From NCBI RefSeq assembly GCF_032854445.1, contig NC_088296.1:24623604-24687603 (forward strand): DNA of 64,000 bases. Direction: 5' to 3'. Of this stretch, positions 23,496 to 36,579 are shown piece by piece; within the stretch, counting starts at the first letter, position 1, and every line of letters begins with the position of its first letter. The position numbers and the translations under genes were made by a program. Source of the stretch: Liolophura sinensis (Eukaryota > Mollusca > Polyplacophora > Chitonida > Chitonidae). The notes beneath the pieces are model-generated. The model worked only from the letters and a program-made list of their open reading frames with translations. It made no database searches and was not told where the DNA came from.

Positions 23496-24419
23496 GAATT
23501 TGTATAACTTCATTTCTATAACATAATAAATTATATGTGATGACAAGAAAACGTGTCCGCAATTCCAGGCCAGAAATTATTTTTTAAATCAGCACACATT
23601 TTTACACAATTGCCCCCCTTGAATCATTTCCATGGTGTATATTCTTTTGCATGTTAGTCATGAGCCATGTCGTTAAACAGTGTGTGTATGATGCATTAAT
23701 TCAACAATTCAAATGCAGACCTAACCCAGGAAAGCTGACAAGAGTCCGGAATTTACCGCTTAGGTGTGTTATGTATCACTTGTGTCACTGTTGCCGCTGA
23801 TCTGGCGTCACTCTCGATATTGTGGTACTTTCTACCTTATGACTGCACGGTGAAGGATTGGTTATTCACCAACCTACACTAAGCTGTGACTGAGCAGAAC
23901 CAAGCGGACACTGCGAGGAAAGGTTTGACCTGGTAACATCTGGATTTATATGAAAAGCCTTTAAGAATCTTATTCTCTAGAACAACTGAACCGATTGACC
24001 TTAAACCTGGCACACGTGACTATATATATGTAGTTTGGTGGCAATTGAACCTTTATAGTATAAAAAAAGTCTTTTTTGTAAATTAGGCTTGGACAGACCA
24101 ATCAAAATAGCGCAAACTTAGGTCAACTGTAAAATCTGCACAACTGGATTAAACAAAAGCCTAAATGACCTCAGGATTATGACAAACAACTCCCGGTTAA
24201 GCTGTGGCTTTTACGTGATAGCCAAAAAACTTTTTCAAAACTTAAAATTTAAAATTTTTAAAGACTTTTTTCAAAAACTACATGACATTTACGTAAATTC
24301 TGTTACCCCTAAAGCTGATAGTAAATTTCATTTGATTTTAATGAAAGTATTGTATGTTTTAGGATAGACTTATGAATGAACGAATATAACCACGAAGAAT
24401 CATTATGTGCGTTTACATA

Positions 24420-25140
24420 TTGTTACGTCTTTAAACATTGTATCATATTTTGTCTGGTCGATGTTTTGTGTTTTGTGTACGTCATAGCCTGGTCGAGCGT
24501 TCTCGACGCTTCGGTGTTAAGGAGTTTCGTGTCCTTGTTCATACGGTATACATTCTGGAAATATATAGGGATTGTAAACATGTTTACGATAAAACCATCT
24601 AGAATTTTCTTTATGTTAATTTATGAAATGAGGGACGGAGTGATATTTTGTTTCGCTAGTTTCTGTTTTTAAGCCGTTATTTTCGACCTTGTATCGCTCA
24701 TTCTGTCAATGTGTGATTACGTACATTCTATCTCAGTTTACCCTGAATTTGAAAACATTTCCGACTAGTGAAACACACATCGCCAGCTCAGCATCATAGA
24801 CGCTACTGAAAACCCATCCGCCCTGAAAAGTTACACTTCACAGGGAGTTGGAGATCTGCTTGTCACTTGTAATTCATTTACGTCAACTGACTCTCCTTTG
24901 GAAGCCGGAATATTCCATCCGGATTTTTGACGCTGCCATTAGTAAGAAACTATATATTTTTGTAATTATTTGTATTGTTTTGTATATTATGTTTGGTTGT
25001 ATTATTTGCCTATTTTGTTCAAATATATGTATTGAACTTATTCCAGCATCTTCGTGTTTCTTTGATATTGTGTTAGGCCTATCGCTGATCTGAGAGTTGA
25101 ACAAGCCAGTTGTTTCTCATCTTTACTCTCCCCCCTTACA
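24420..25140. mobile_element. Copy-B-specific insertion, possible solo LTR
   Basis: About 0.7 kb of sequence absent from copy A (which runs straight through near 14610-14640) lies between 'gtttacatat' and 'gtgcatcgtcttgcag'. It begins TGTTACG and ends TTACA, loosely like LTR ends, and has no coding domain. No clear target duplication is visible beyond 'acat' on each side. The boundaries are approximate and the class is a guess. Confidence 0.35.
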
Positions 25141-26083
25141 TGTGCATCGTCTTGCAGAAGGGTGAGCCAATGTTGAAGAAGTCTTTCCGCCACTGAAGTA
25201 TCATGCCGAGTACACTAGACATGACACCCCATCCAGTCACATCCCTATCCTGTTTCCTTGCTCTAACCTTCCAGTGTTGAGCGCCAAGGCGTAGTAGGCC
25301 TCATAACAGTGTCGTGTAAATACGGGGCAAAGTTTGTCATATCTGTTGTCGGCTATTTTGGATTTCTTTCAACTGAGATTTTTTTTGAAAACGTCCACTT
25401 AAAATTGTAAAATTTTACATTCCTGTAGACTGACTCTATGTGTATGAAGTTTAAGAGAGGCGTCGAAACTCATTCACAACTTGAAAGATGGTCATAAATG
25501 TGAGGTCACAAAAATGTTTGGACTTGGTGTAACCTTGACGTGTTGTGATGTATTTCAGGCTGCTGATTTCCACCCTGCTCTTAGTTTTCTCAACAAAAGT
25601 GTTGAAAACTGTTAAAAAACATCTTATCCACTTAACAGGTGGGTTTGTGTAAGACTGCATGAAATTTATTTGTCGCTTTAGTTTATCGCGGGAAGGGACA
25701 TCAAGCTTGCAACAGTGTATTATTTCTATATTTTGTTCTCGGCTATAAGCAGAAGATTAAGTCCACATAATCTGTATGCTAGCCTATAGTTGTACTACCA
25801 TTGTGCTGTCTGGGATTCAAATCCAACATGCTCTATTCATTTTTTTTTTACGTTTTTCTCCTTTTTACCGTAGTTATCATTACTATTACCAACATAATTT
25901 ATGCAGAACGTACAAAAGCAGATCTTGGAATCACTGTCCTCGACAGCTATATTTTCATCTTGAATTAGGGAGAATCAAACTACTGAGAAATCATGAAGAT
26001 ACTCAAATAGTGTGATGCGACAAACGACATACCCCTGCTATACACAGCCGTATGAAGATATTTCCATGATACAGCTCATTGAG

Positions 26084-26114
26084 TGAGTGAGTGCTTGGGG
26101 TTTAACGTCGTATT
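26084..26114 (+). mobile_element. 31 bp SINE tail insertion with target-site duplication
   Basis: A very short insert with 'gagtgcttggggtttaacg' is flanked by the 12 bp repeat 'cagctcattgag' at 26072-26083 and 26115-26126. Copy A has one unduplicated 'cagctgaatgag' near 16105. This is a severely truncated copy of the 404-500 SINE family, inserted after the segmental duplication. Confidence 0.8.
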
Positions 26115-26265
26115 CAGCTCATTGAGAGAGGAGTATGTAATACAGCTGTTTGATCCACGTGTCTTCTGAATTACTCCTTACTTGGACCATATACATTTAC
26201 ATGTAGTTATGATCTTGTGGCCTTCCATAAGATCTGTTAATTGTAGCTGGTTCTACCCGACATAC

Positions 26266-26364
26266 CTGATCCGGGGCTGTGAGACTGACTCCTTTCTTCA
26301 CCAGTAGACGAACACTCTCTATATCACTGTTCATTACTGCATTGCGCAAAGACATCTGTCCTCT
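26266..26364 (-). CDS. Ankyrin-repeat exon, class D
   Basis: This is the copy B partner of 16256-16354: 99 bp, phase 0, acceptor 'ctacag', donor 'gtatgt'. It reads RGQMSLRNAVMNSDIE, then SVRLLVKKGVSLTAPDQ. Substitutions relative to copy A are D/G, K/N and A/V. No frame damage. Confidence 0.8.
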
Positions 26365-27071
26365 CTGTAGATTGTCATAACTATGTGTCAATTCCGATAT
26401 AAATGTATAATTACGACACCAGTTTACAACATTAAACTCATCTGCACATATCTCCAGGTACAGTAGATATCTTAACTAGTCACTTACATATTTATCCTAC
26501 TCACTGTTCACAGATATACTCACAGTCTCCCATCAAAGATACTGCATACATTTATTACCAGCTGAAACTCCATATTTTGACACTAAATGTTACTCGGGCT
26601 CCACGTGTCAGTATGTCGTGTGTCATATTGTCGCGTTTTTAGTTTGTAACAAAATGTCCTGACACCAGACTTTATGTAAATTATAAAATGATGTGCAAAC
26701 CGTATTTACATCAACTATAAAAGTTTGGGGAAATACTCCTTATAATCTGCAAAGGGTTAATTGCCATATCTATAACATAACAACAACAGCTATCCAAAGT
26801 AATGACTAAATGAACGACCCGAAGTCCAGGATAGACTTAATGGGCTGTGAAAGTTTAACTTAGAAGGGCACGCTCGCCCTTTGTTCCTGATATAGCATAG
26901 AATGGCCCAGGTATGTTTCTCCATATAGCACATAAACACGTGATCGGGCCATGTGCCACAGTTCAAATTGAGGTTGCCTTTCGACGCATTTTAGCTAGAT
27001 AATTCTGTACCATTCGCCGTCACACACCGTAGTTAATTTCATAAAACATGTATAGACGTATTATAACATAC

Positions 27072-27170
27072 CTTATCCTGTACACTGGCGTCCTCATCGT
27101 TCTGTGTCAGCAAAAGAACAATGCGCACATGGTTTAATTCTGACGCCATGCTCAAAGCCGTCCACCCGTC
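27072..27170 (-). CDS. Ankyrin-repeat exon, class E
   Basis: This is the copy B partner of 17062-17160: 99 bp, phase 0, donor 'gtatgt'. It starts DGWTALSMASELNH and ends DEDASVQDK. R/L, K/N and E/D differences from copy A leave the repeat intact. Confidence 0.82.
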
Positions 27171-29850
27171 CTGAATAATGTCCAAGACAGTTAATAATTA
27201 GTGTAGTTAAGGCTCCACACGTCAAACAAATCCAGTATTTAGCCGATTTTGCAAAAAGTATAAGAGCAAAGAATTCAATATATCATAATAACTACAAAAA
27301 ACAAAGCCCTAGAAATAAACATAACATGCACAAAAAACAACAACAAAGCTTTAAAAATAAACATAATAGATCAAAGCGCTCTGTAACGCATCACTATTAG
27401 AAACACTGAAACATACACATGTGCTTGTATACAGAATATAACTGATGTAGAACCTGGTGTTCATACAGGATTTTATTAGATTAAATATAATCTCTATTTT
27501 TTCAATTTTAATAACACGTGTGCGCGTTTATAAAATGAAAGTATTGACTATTTTTACAAGGCTCTATACGAACGTGACAAAGAAACATACCTGACAGAGG
27601 ATGTAACAGGTAAATAAAAAGGTATAAAAACTCCTTTACTCAAAGAAAATGCCATATTGAATTAATCGAAATGCACTTAGGAAGGCAATGAATAGCAGTA
27701 TGCAGACGACAGAAATTCGATCCATTTCACAAGGAATTAACAGGGCATCAATGATCTAAAACCCTACAGTACATAGGTGTATGGCATGATTAAATGTCTG
27801 TCCTCCGTCAATGGATACATTTTGTGAACAGTTGCCATATTGGAACAATCTTAAACAGCATAATTAACTGTTTACGTCCTAAGTAAGACCCAGACTGATC
27901 TGAAAACAAAATTCTAGACGTTTGGATGTGTGAAGTGCTAGGTTGAGGCGTATATGCGAGCTCGTAGATACCATCAGAAATGTATATCCGCACGGCAAAC
28001 CTTTCGCATGAACATTAATGAGTGTTAATTGTATTCATATAGCTTGGAGTTCAGATTTCAATGATGATAAAATCACGTTTTATTCTGTAATGTTAAAACC
28101 ATGGACAAAGTGTGTTTTTACTCGAACAATGAAGGCTTACACAAACGATAGTTATATAAGCAATGATAAATATCGTTACTTTCCTTGGCAGTTTGTCACG
28201 GCGTTTGGGCACAAAATAACGTCTTAAATACATGGACCTCTTTGGCACTTATGTTCCTTTTTTTTTTCGTCTGTCGAGTGTTAGGCCGCGTGGGTCCTCT
28301 GTTATTTGGTGACGATCTAACCGAACCACTATATTGACAGCCTCGACGGATTTGACAAGGACAGGTAACTGCATTAAGTTTTAGAAGGGAGAGGGCCCAG
28401 GGGATCGTTTTATAAAAAGTCTAAAGGCTAAGCTTAGACGGCTAACTCAATTAGCCAACTGGCAATTCTGTCTAATCCGTTTCACTGAGGAAATATTGGG
28501 CTATCCACTAAAGCTTTTTGTCTTGGATTTTGAAATAAAAGAGGAAAAAATAATAGTCGGCTACACGACCCTTAGCCGACAAATAGACATTAGACAGCTA
28601 CAGAAGTTTTGTGAAAGAGGTGCACATGTTGGTTTTACGCCAAAGTTCGCTTTGTGTTGATTACATGTTTACAACTATTTCGTAAGATCGCATTTTTTTT
28701 TAAACCGTGTACACTGTTATAAGCGTAAAAGTTAAATACTCTTTGAAAGTTGATACCTTTACATGCGAAAATGTCAAGATCGACATGCAACAACGACACA
28801 TGTTATGATATGTGTAAATGTTGAATGTTACTGCGAGTTGCTACAGCATATAACCGATACACATTGATATAGATCTTTTTTATTAGGAACTGATGTGTAA
28901 GACCATGTGTAAAACGTAAGCAATGATGTGCACGTTTTGTAATTTAAGTACCGAACGCTTAAAGTAGGTAATGATTGCACTTTTATCTTTGTTGCAGTCA
29001 ATCCCTGCCTCTGAATAAACCGAACTTTAATCTCCAAATAGAAAACTGAACTATAAAATCATAACGTTGGAATAAAACGAAGACAGTGATTTGGTGGAGA
29101 TATTGTACTTTACAAGATATTAATAAAATAGTACAAACATAAGAAAGGCAGAATAACTGGAGATTATCGTATTGTCTTTATTACGGTTATAAAGCCTGTG
29201 CCAGATGAAAACATACTTAAAATGCTACTTCAGTAAAACTGCTATTGATAGCAAATTCACTAAAAATGAGTGTAACTACGCTTATTCATACAGGGAATGT
29301 AAACATCACACGAGTATGTATGGGTTATGCCCCTTTAATACACGTACCTATTATTGAATGTACTAACTCATATTGTCAACAGTCATACAGTAACAGCGCT
29401 ATTTGAATCCACAAAATCAACCCTGGAACAGATTGTTTACCTTTAGGAATACTTCCTTAATTAATTTTAGATATTTTTCGCAAACATATTGGCAGATCTG
29501 TTGACGAAAGATGACATTTTAGCCCCATGTGACTTGGGAGAGGGGTGTCAAAAGTGGCGAGAAGGACTGCATCAGCAAATTTCTTTGCAGCCATTTTTTT
29601 TGTTTTACACTTCCATTTATCTGTCAGCGGGTGTCATGGATGTTTAATTAGCATCTTTCTTCTTAATTTGATGTCTTAATTGCAGCGTTTTTCATGGTTC
29701 CTTTAGGTTACCTGCTGCAGTTTATTTTTGATTCTGATACTTTTGGCTTAACGCCGCCTTTTCTGGAGGAAATCCGCTCTTTGTGTAAAATTTAGAGTTT
29801 CTAAAGCAAACTGTAGAAAGAAGGTCTCTTTTGTGTAGGGCAAAGATTCT
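27171..29850. other. Long intron or intergenic stretch, copy B
   Basis: This corresponds to 17161-20240. No exon-like cassette or known domain. Compared with copy A it has ~170 bp extra near 27985-28145 and lacks two blocks (near 28545 and 29595). Confidence 0.5.
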
Positions 29851-30138
29851 TTGGTCAAATTTTTGGATTGGTGTTCTAAGCATGGTGCCATCTACACCAA
29901 GCTAAGCAAATTTGATAGGAGGCCCAGTTTTTCCTTTCGTCCATCAGAAAACAACTGCATCTGTATAATAACCCTTGATACGTCTTGCCTAATTTACTGT
30001 TGGGATAGTGTGCACTCACAATTTTACCTCTTAAGAGAGAATATCTTGAGATCTGTTAAGCAACGTTTTGGGTGGAACGCTCTGGAAGTGGTTGGTGTAT
30101 CCCTGGACAATCTACTACAAGTGACAGTTACTTGTTAA
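29851..30138 (+). other. Unrecognised 95-codon frame, copy B
   Basis: This is the partner of 20242-20529, with the frame fully kept and three amino-acid differences (E/D, I/V, F/S). The function is unknown and I do not claim it as a gene. Confidence 0.3.
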
Positions 30139-30280
30139 TCACAAGGACCTTTGGACAGCACAGTCAACGCTTCATACTACCACTGAACTAGCAGTCATGT
30201 GACATTTCTCTAGTTTGTCCATGCTCAAGTCCTGTTACCTAATGTCCACCGCTCGCGGTAGAATGTTTCACGAACCTTAC

Positions 30281-30344
30281 CTTCTCGCGCTATCAAGGAT
30301 CCAGAGTCATCATCAAAACAATGAGTGAGCTCTGGTTTCTCCAT
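30281..30344 (-). CDS. Candidate first coding exon (MEK exon), copy B
   Basis: The ATG at 30344 opens MEKPELTHCFDDDSGS, one residue different from copy A (I/T). Both possible donors, GTAAGG and GTTCGT, are kept. The next intact exon downstream on the minus strand is class E at 27072. This copy and copy A are the only ones with intact donors and frame. Confidence 0.3.
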
Positions 30345-32344
30345 AGCATAGGATCGTCTTCATCAAAGAAGGCTACATCCATTAAGAAATAATTTGCATC
30401 AGCTTCCATTCTGTTAATGTATTTATGGAACAAGTGCATTTTAATGTAGTAGTTTGGCAGTCTCCAATTATCAAGTGGCAAAAACTATATCTGATGTCAC
30501 TGTTTACAATATGGTGAGAAAGGGCCACTGAAAGAGCCAGAATTAAAAAACCGTTCAATATATTATGAAAATTTGAAATTTCTTGTTTTTTTTACATTAC
30601 AGTAGACATTTACACTCTGCAAAGAGTATTAAGGATTAATTTGGTCTATAATATTTGTGTTTGGCCGGTACTTATATATGAGTATTCTTTTCTGTTCAAA
30701 GGAAAAATAATGCAATACTTGAAATGCTACTTCAGTAAAAATTCTCTCAATGGCAAAGTCACGTATAATGAACCTGATCAAAGGTTTGCTATGACGTAGT
30801 TTTCAGGCATGTAGATCTCAGGTAAGGAAATGACACGAAACTTTACTTACTTCAGATAATCTATCTAACTCGCTGAAATAATGGGCGTGAATAAAATAAT
30901 TACACACCAGAGAAATTGAACTATTAATGCACTGTTATCAACTGAGGCGAAAACCTTGAAGATCTTACAAGTAAATGCACAGGCCAACCGAATATTCACG
31001 TAAATGTGCACAAGAAATGGAGACAAAATGTGGATTGCTAAATTTTCTTTGCTTCATCAATAATATAAACCATCCTTTTAAATTGGTTTCCGTAAATTAA
31101 ACACAAAATGCTGACTTTTCTCTTGCTTTTTGTAAACAAGGCTTTATACATGTTAAAAGGTGATTATTCATTTGATGAAAACGTGTTAGGAAGCTACCAT
31201 TGCAGAAAGGCTATCACGTCTTAATTTACTTCTACTGATCCTATAAACATGTTCATATTTTGTGAGTTCGAATAAAGACCTGGCGTTGTTGACATATATA
31301 GGCGGCTGGAAATGGGCAGAGGCGTGATCATTTCACTTCTCAATGTACTGATTTTCCAGATCGCCTTTTATATTCAATATGTCAATGTGTCTGTATATCA
31401 CAGGCACTCATATGCACTGTCGTTGTTTTCCACAGTGGTCAAACGGAAAACACTTTTCTTCGCGGTATAATTTCACAATATAACATTTATCCAAGTCAAA
31501 AGTTTAAGTAGGTGAACAGTAGATTAAAATGAACTCATGTTATGTGGATGTTCTACATTCATGGATATGTTTCGGCTTTAATAGCTTAATAACTTTACAC
31601 TCAACAAAATGCTAAGCAATTCTTATTTAATAGACCCATTTTATGGTTTTAAAACCGTACGTGGTTTTTCGCAGTTTTTTTTTAAATTTTGCAGATGGGT
31701 AAAATATTTCCAGGGGACTTTAATAAGTGAAAGTCATTAAAATGTGCCCGAGATGAAAACGTGTTAGAAAGCTACCATTGCAGAAAGGCTATCACGTCTT
31801 AATTTACTTCTACTGATCCTATAAACATGTTCATATTTTGTGAGTTCGAATACAGACCTGGCGTTGCTAACATATATAGGCGGCTGGAAATGGGCAGAGT
31901 CGTGTTCATTTCATTGCTCAATGTACTGATTTTCCAGTTCGCCTTTTGTATTTACAATGTCTATGTGTCTGTATATCACAGGCACTCATACACACTGGCC
32001 TTATTTTCTACAGTCGTCAAACGGAAAAACACTTTTCTTCGCTGTATAATGTCACCATACAGCATTTATCCAAGTCTAAAGTTTGATTTAGTGAACAGTA
32101 GATTAAAATAAACTCATGTCAAGCGGCTGTTTTATATTCATTGATATGTCTTGGCTTTAATATCTTAATATCACTATACACAACAAAATACTCAGCAATT
32201 ATTATATTCTGTGTAGAGCATTTTTCTTAGTTTGGGCCAGTGGGTTTGGTGCTTAGTATAGGTTTTAAAATACAACGTGCAGTTGTCCAGAGAACCATCT
32301 CTGGTCAAGTTTTGTGGGTGGCCTAACATTAGTATATCACGTAC

Positions 32345-32443
32345 CTTATCCTTAACACTGACATCAGCACCCTTCTCCAGCAGGAAACGAACAACATCTT
32401 CATTGTTTTTCCGGGCTGCAATGTGCAAAGGGGTCGACCCATA
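32345..32443 (-). CDS. Ankyrin-repeat exon, class F
   Basis: This 99 bp phase-0 exon has acceptor 'tttgcacag' and donor 'gtacgtgata'. It starts YGSTPLHIAARKNNED and ends GADVSVKDK, where Lys replaces the usual Gln. It lies at the junction of segmental copy B with the F/G/H array. Confidence 0.92.
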
Positions 32444-33337
32444 CTGTGCAAAGTAAAAAAAATGTAATACTTGAAAGGCTACTTCAGTAAAAATTCTATT
32501 AATGACAAATTGACTAATAATTAATGTAACTACACCTGTTAATACGGGGAATATACAAACAATACGAATGTGAGCTTTTTTGGTGGCATATAAATATAAG
32601 CGTTAAGTCCGACATTCCTATAAGGCATTGGGAATGCGCTTTGTACTTGCTGGGCTGGAATATGTAAACTACAGGGCCTGTTTATTTCTGTTGCCATGCC
32701 ACTGATTTTCCAGTTCGCCGTTTGTATTGAGAATGTCTGTTTATCTGTATATAACAGGCACACATACACGCTGGCCTCATTTCCTACAGTCGTCAAACGC
32801 AGAAACACTTTTCTTCGTTGTATAATGTCACCATATAATATTTATCCAAGTCAAAAGTTTGATTTAGTGAACAGTAGATTAAAATAAACTCATGTCAATC
32901 GGATGTTTTATGTTCATGGATATGTTTTGGCTTTAATAGCTTAATAACCTTATACACAACAAAATACTCAACAAGTTCGCAGATGGGTGAAATATTTCCA
33001 GATGTTTTGAAGAAGTCAAAGGCATTAAAATGGGCCCGAGCTCTAACTGTGCCTGCCCAAGAACTAACACGGTAAAATTTTAATAAGTAACGTAACTTAC
33101 ATCGCTGTTCTACAAAAAAACAGAATAAGTATGCCCCGTCAATCCAAAGATGGAAGTTTGAAATATTCACACTTATTATATCCTGTGTGGAGCAGTTTTC
33201 TTAGTTGGGGCCATTGGGCTTTTGGCCTAGTATAGGCCTTGAAATACAAAGTGCAGTTGTCACGTAAGGAAACTGCATGAAAAGGCACCATCTCCCGTCA
33301 AGTTATGTGTCCGTCCTCCTGTCAGTATATAACGTAC

Positions 33338-33436
33338 CTTATCCTGTACATTAATATCAGCACCCTTCTCCAGCAACAAACAAACAACATCTACATTGTT
33401 TTTCCAAGCTGCATAGACCAAAGGGGTCCACTCATC
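33338..33436 (-). CDS. Ankyrin-repeat exon, class G
   Basis: This 99 bp phase-0 exon has acceptor 'tttgcacag' and donor 'gtacgttat'. It starts DEWTPLVYAAWKNNVD and ends GADINVQDK, with VVCLLLEK between. The three class G exons differ in protein only at the residue after TPL (V here, I at 40402, L at 43300). Confidence 0.9.
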
Positions 33437-34504
33437 CTGTGCAAAGTAAACATAATGTAATACTTGAAAAGCTACTTTAGTAGAAATGTTCTTAATGCCA
33501 AAGTCACTTATAATGAATCTGATCAAAGGTTTGCTATGACGTAGTTTTCACACATGTAGATCTCAGGTAAGGAAATGACACGAAACTTTACCTACCTCAG
33601 CTAATCTACCTTAATTCGCTATAATAATGTTTGTAAATAAAAAAGTTCACACGATAGCAATTAAACTATTCATTAACTCTTATCAACTCAGCCAAAAATT
33701 GTGAAGATCTTACATATAAACGTACAGGTCAACCGAATATTCACCTAATAGCGTACAAGAAATGGAGACAAAATGTGGACTTTTGAATTTTCTTTCCTTC
33801 ATGAGCAATGCAAACCATCCTTTTAAATTGATCTTATTAAATTATTAACTGGCAGCTCACGATATTCTTACGTTTTTCTTGGTTTTGCAATTTTGCACAA
33901 ATCCTTATACATGTTATGAGCTGATTTTCATTTTATAAAGATAAGTGAGAAAGCTATAATTACAGAAAGGCTATCACGTCTTAATTTTCTTCTACTAATC
34001 TATAAAATAATATTCATATTTTATGAGTTGGAATAAAGACCTGAGTGAGTAAGTCGTTGTTGACAATTATATGCGGCTGGAAATGGGCAGAAGCGTGTTC
34101 ATTTCACTTCTCAATGTACTGATTTTCCAGTTCACCTTTTATATTCACTATGTCAATGTATCTGTATATCACAGGCACTCATACACACTGGCGTTTTGTC
34201 CCACAGTCGTCAAACGCAGAAACACTTTTCTTCGCTGTATAATGTCACCATATAATATTCATCCAGGTCAAAAGTTGGATTTATTGAACAGTAAATTAAT
34301 GAAAAAACTCATGTCAAGTGGATGTTTTATATTCTTTGATATATTTTGGTTTTAATAGCTTAATAACCTTATACACAACAAAATACTCGGCAATTCTTAT
34401 CGAAAAGACTCATATTATGGTTTCTTAAAATAAAACGTGTAGTTGTCCAGAGGACCATCTCTCGTCAAGTTTTGTGGGTGGCCTAACATTAGTATATCAC
34501 GTAC

Positions 34505-34603
34505 CTTATTCTGCACACTGACATCAGCACCCTTCTCCAGCAAGAAACGAACAACATCTTCATTGTTTTTCCAGGCTGCAATGTGCAAAGGGGTCGACCC
34601 ATT
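34505..34603 (-). CDS. Ankyrin-repeat exon, class F
   Basis: This 99 bp phase-0 exon starts NGSTPLHIAAWKNNED and ends GADVSVQNK. Donor 'gtacgtgata'. Its protein is identical to that of 41569-41667, the partner 7,064 bp away. Confidence 0.92.
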
Positions 34604-35535
34604 CTGTGCAAAGTAAAAATAATGTAATACTTTAACTGCTACTTCAGTAAAAATGCTATGAAAGACAAGTTGACTAATAAATAATTTAGCTACACCTGTT
34701 AATACAGGGAAGGTAATAAAATAGAACTGCGGGCCATTGTGGTGGCGTATAAGGCATTGGAAATGCGCTTTGTACTTGCTGGGCTGGAATATGTAAACTA
34801 CAGGGCCTGTTCATTTCTGTTGCCATATGATTTTCCAGTTCGCCGTTTGTATTCACTATGTCTATGTGTCTGTATGTCAAGGGCGCTCATACACACTGGC
34901 CTCATTTCCTACAGTCATCAAACGGAAAAACACTTTTCTTCGCTGTAAAATTTCAATATATGACATTTATCCAAGTCAAAAATTTGATTAATTGAACAGT
35001 AGATTTAAAAAAGAAACTCACGCGGTTGATTTATATTTATGAGTATGTTTTGGCTTTAATAGCTTAATAACCTTATACACCACAAAATAGTCAGCAATTC
35101 TTATCAAAAACACTCATATTATGGTTTTAAAATTGTACGTGGTTTTTCTCTTTTTTTTCTAATTTTGCAGAAGGGTGAAATATTCCCAGGGGATTTTAAG
35201 AAGTGAAAGTCAGAAAAATGTACCCGAGTTCTAACTAAAATACTGTGCCTGCCAAAGAACTAAGGCGGTAAAAAGCCATTAAGAAACGTAACTTACATCG
35301 CCGTTCTAGATGAACTGGTTATATAATATGCGTCGACCTTCTAAAGATGAAAGTTTGAAATATTCACACTTATTATATCCTGTGAAAGCATTTTTTTTTT
35401 AGTTGGGGCCAGTGGGTTTGGTGCCAAGTACTGGTCTTAAAATACAACGTGCAGCTGTCACGTCAGAAAACTGCATGACAAAGCGCCATTTATCGTAAAG
35501 TTTTGTGGCCGACCTCGCCTCAGTATGTCACGTAC

Positions 35536-35634
35536 TTTATTTTGTTCATTGACAACAGCACCCTTCTCCAGCAGGAAACGAACAACATCTACACTGTTTT
35601 CCTGAGCTGCATGGTACAAAGGGGTCCACCCATC
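35536..35634 (-). CDS. Ankyrin-repeat exon, class H-like, unusual
   Basis: This 99 bp phase-0 exon starts DGWTPLYHAAQENSVD and ends GAVVNEQNK. The normally fixed Asp of GADV is Val, and the last exon base is A (AAA codon before GTACGT) instead of G. The frame is intact. It may be weakly spliced. Confidence 0.8.
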
Positions 35635-36480
35635 CTGTGCAAAGTAAACATAATGTAATACTTTAACTGCAACTTCAGTAAAAATGCTGTGAATGACAAA
35701 TTGACTAATAATTAATTTAGCTACACCTGTTAATACAGGGAAAGTAAAAAAATAGAAGTGCGGGCCATTGTGGTGGCGTATAAGGCATTGGAAATGCGCT
35801 TTGTACTTGCTGGCCTGGAATAAGTAAACTACAGGGCCTGTTCATTTCTGTTGCCATGCTACTGATTTTCCAGTTCGCCGTTTGTATTCACTATGTCTAT
35901 GTGTCTGTATGTCAAGGGCGCTCATACACACTGGCGTTATTTCCCACAGTCGTCAAACGGAGAAACACTTTTCTTCGCTGTATAATGTCACCATATAATA
36001 TTTATCCAAGTCAAAAGTTTGGTTAAGTGAACAGTAGATTAAAATAAACTGATGTCAATCGGATGTTTTATATACATGGATATGTTTTGGCTTTAATAGC
36101 TTAATAGCCTTATTCACAACAAAATACTCAACAAGTTCGCAGATGGGTGAAATATTTCCAGATGTTTTGAAGAAGTCAAAGGCATTAAAATGTGCCCGAG
36201 CTTTAACTGTGCCTACCCAAGAACTAACACGGTAACATTTTAATAAGTAAAGTAACTTACATCGCTGTTCTACAAAAAAACAGAGAAAGTATGCCTCGTC
36301 ATTCCACAGATGGAAGTTAGAAATATTAACACTTATTATATCCTGTGTGGAGCATTTTTCTTAGTTGGAGCCATTGGGTTTTTGAAATACAAAGTGCAGT
36401 TGTCACCTAAGTAAACTGCATGATAAAGCACCATTACCCGTCAGGTTTTGTGGCCGGCCTCCTATCAGCATATAACGTAC

Positions 36481-36579
36481 CTCATCCTGTAAACTGACAT
36501 CAGCACCCTTCTCCAGCAGGAAACGAACAACATCTTCATTGTTTTCCCGGACTGCAATGTGCAAAGGGGTCGACCCATA
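36481..36579 (-). CDS. Ankyrin-repeat exon, class F, 976 bp array unit 1
   Basis: This 99 bp phase-0 exon starts YGSTPLHIAVRENNED and ends GADVSLQDE. Donor 'gtacgttat', last codon GAG. The residues after HIA read VRE. Confidence 0.92.

Larger units (their letters stand above)
23500..32450. repeat. Segmental duplication, copy B
   Basis: This is the partner of copy A. It carries exons D (26266) and E (27072), the MEK exon (30281) and the plus-strand frame at 29851. It lacks the SINE of copy A at 14208-14375 and two other copy-A blocks. It has its own insertions at about 24420-25140 and 26084-26114 and a partial internal repeat near 31190/31770. Confidence 0.85.
32450..34680. repeat. 7,064 bp block duplication, first copy
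   Basis: Exons 33338 and 34505 with their introns recur at exactly +7064 (40402, 41569). The match runs to about 34800/41880. A further partial copy of the G-exon part lies at +2898 from the second copy (43300). Confidence 0.85.
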
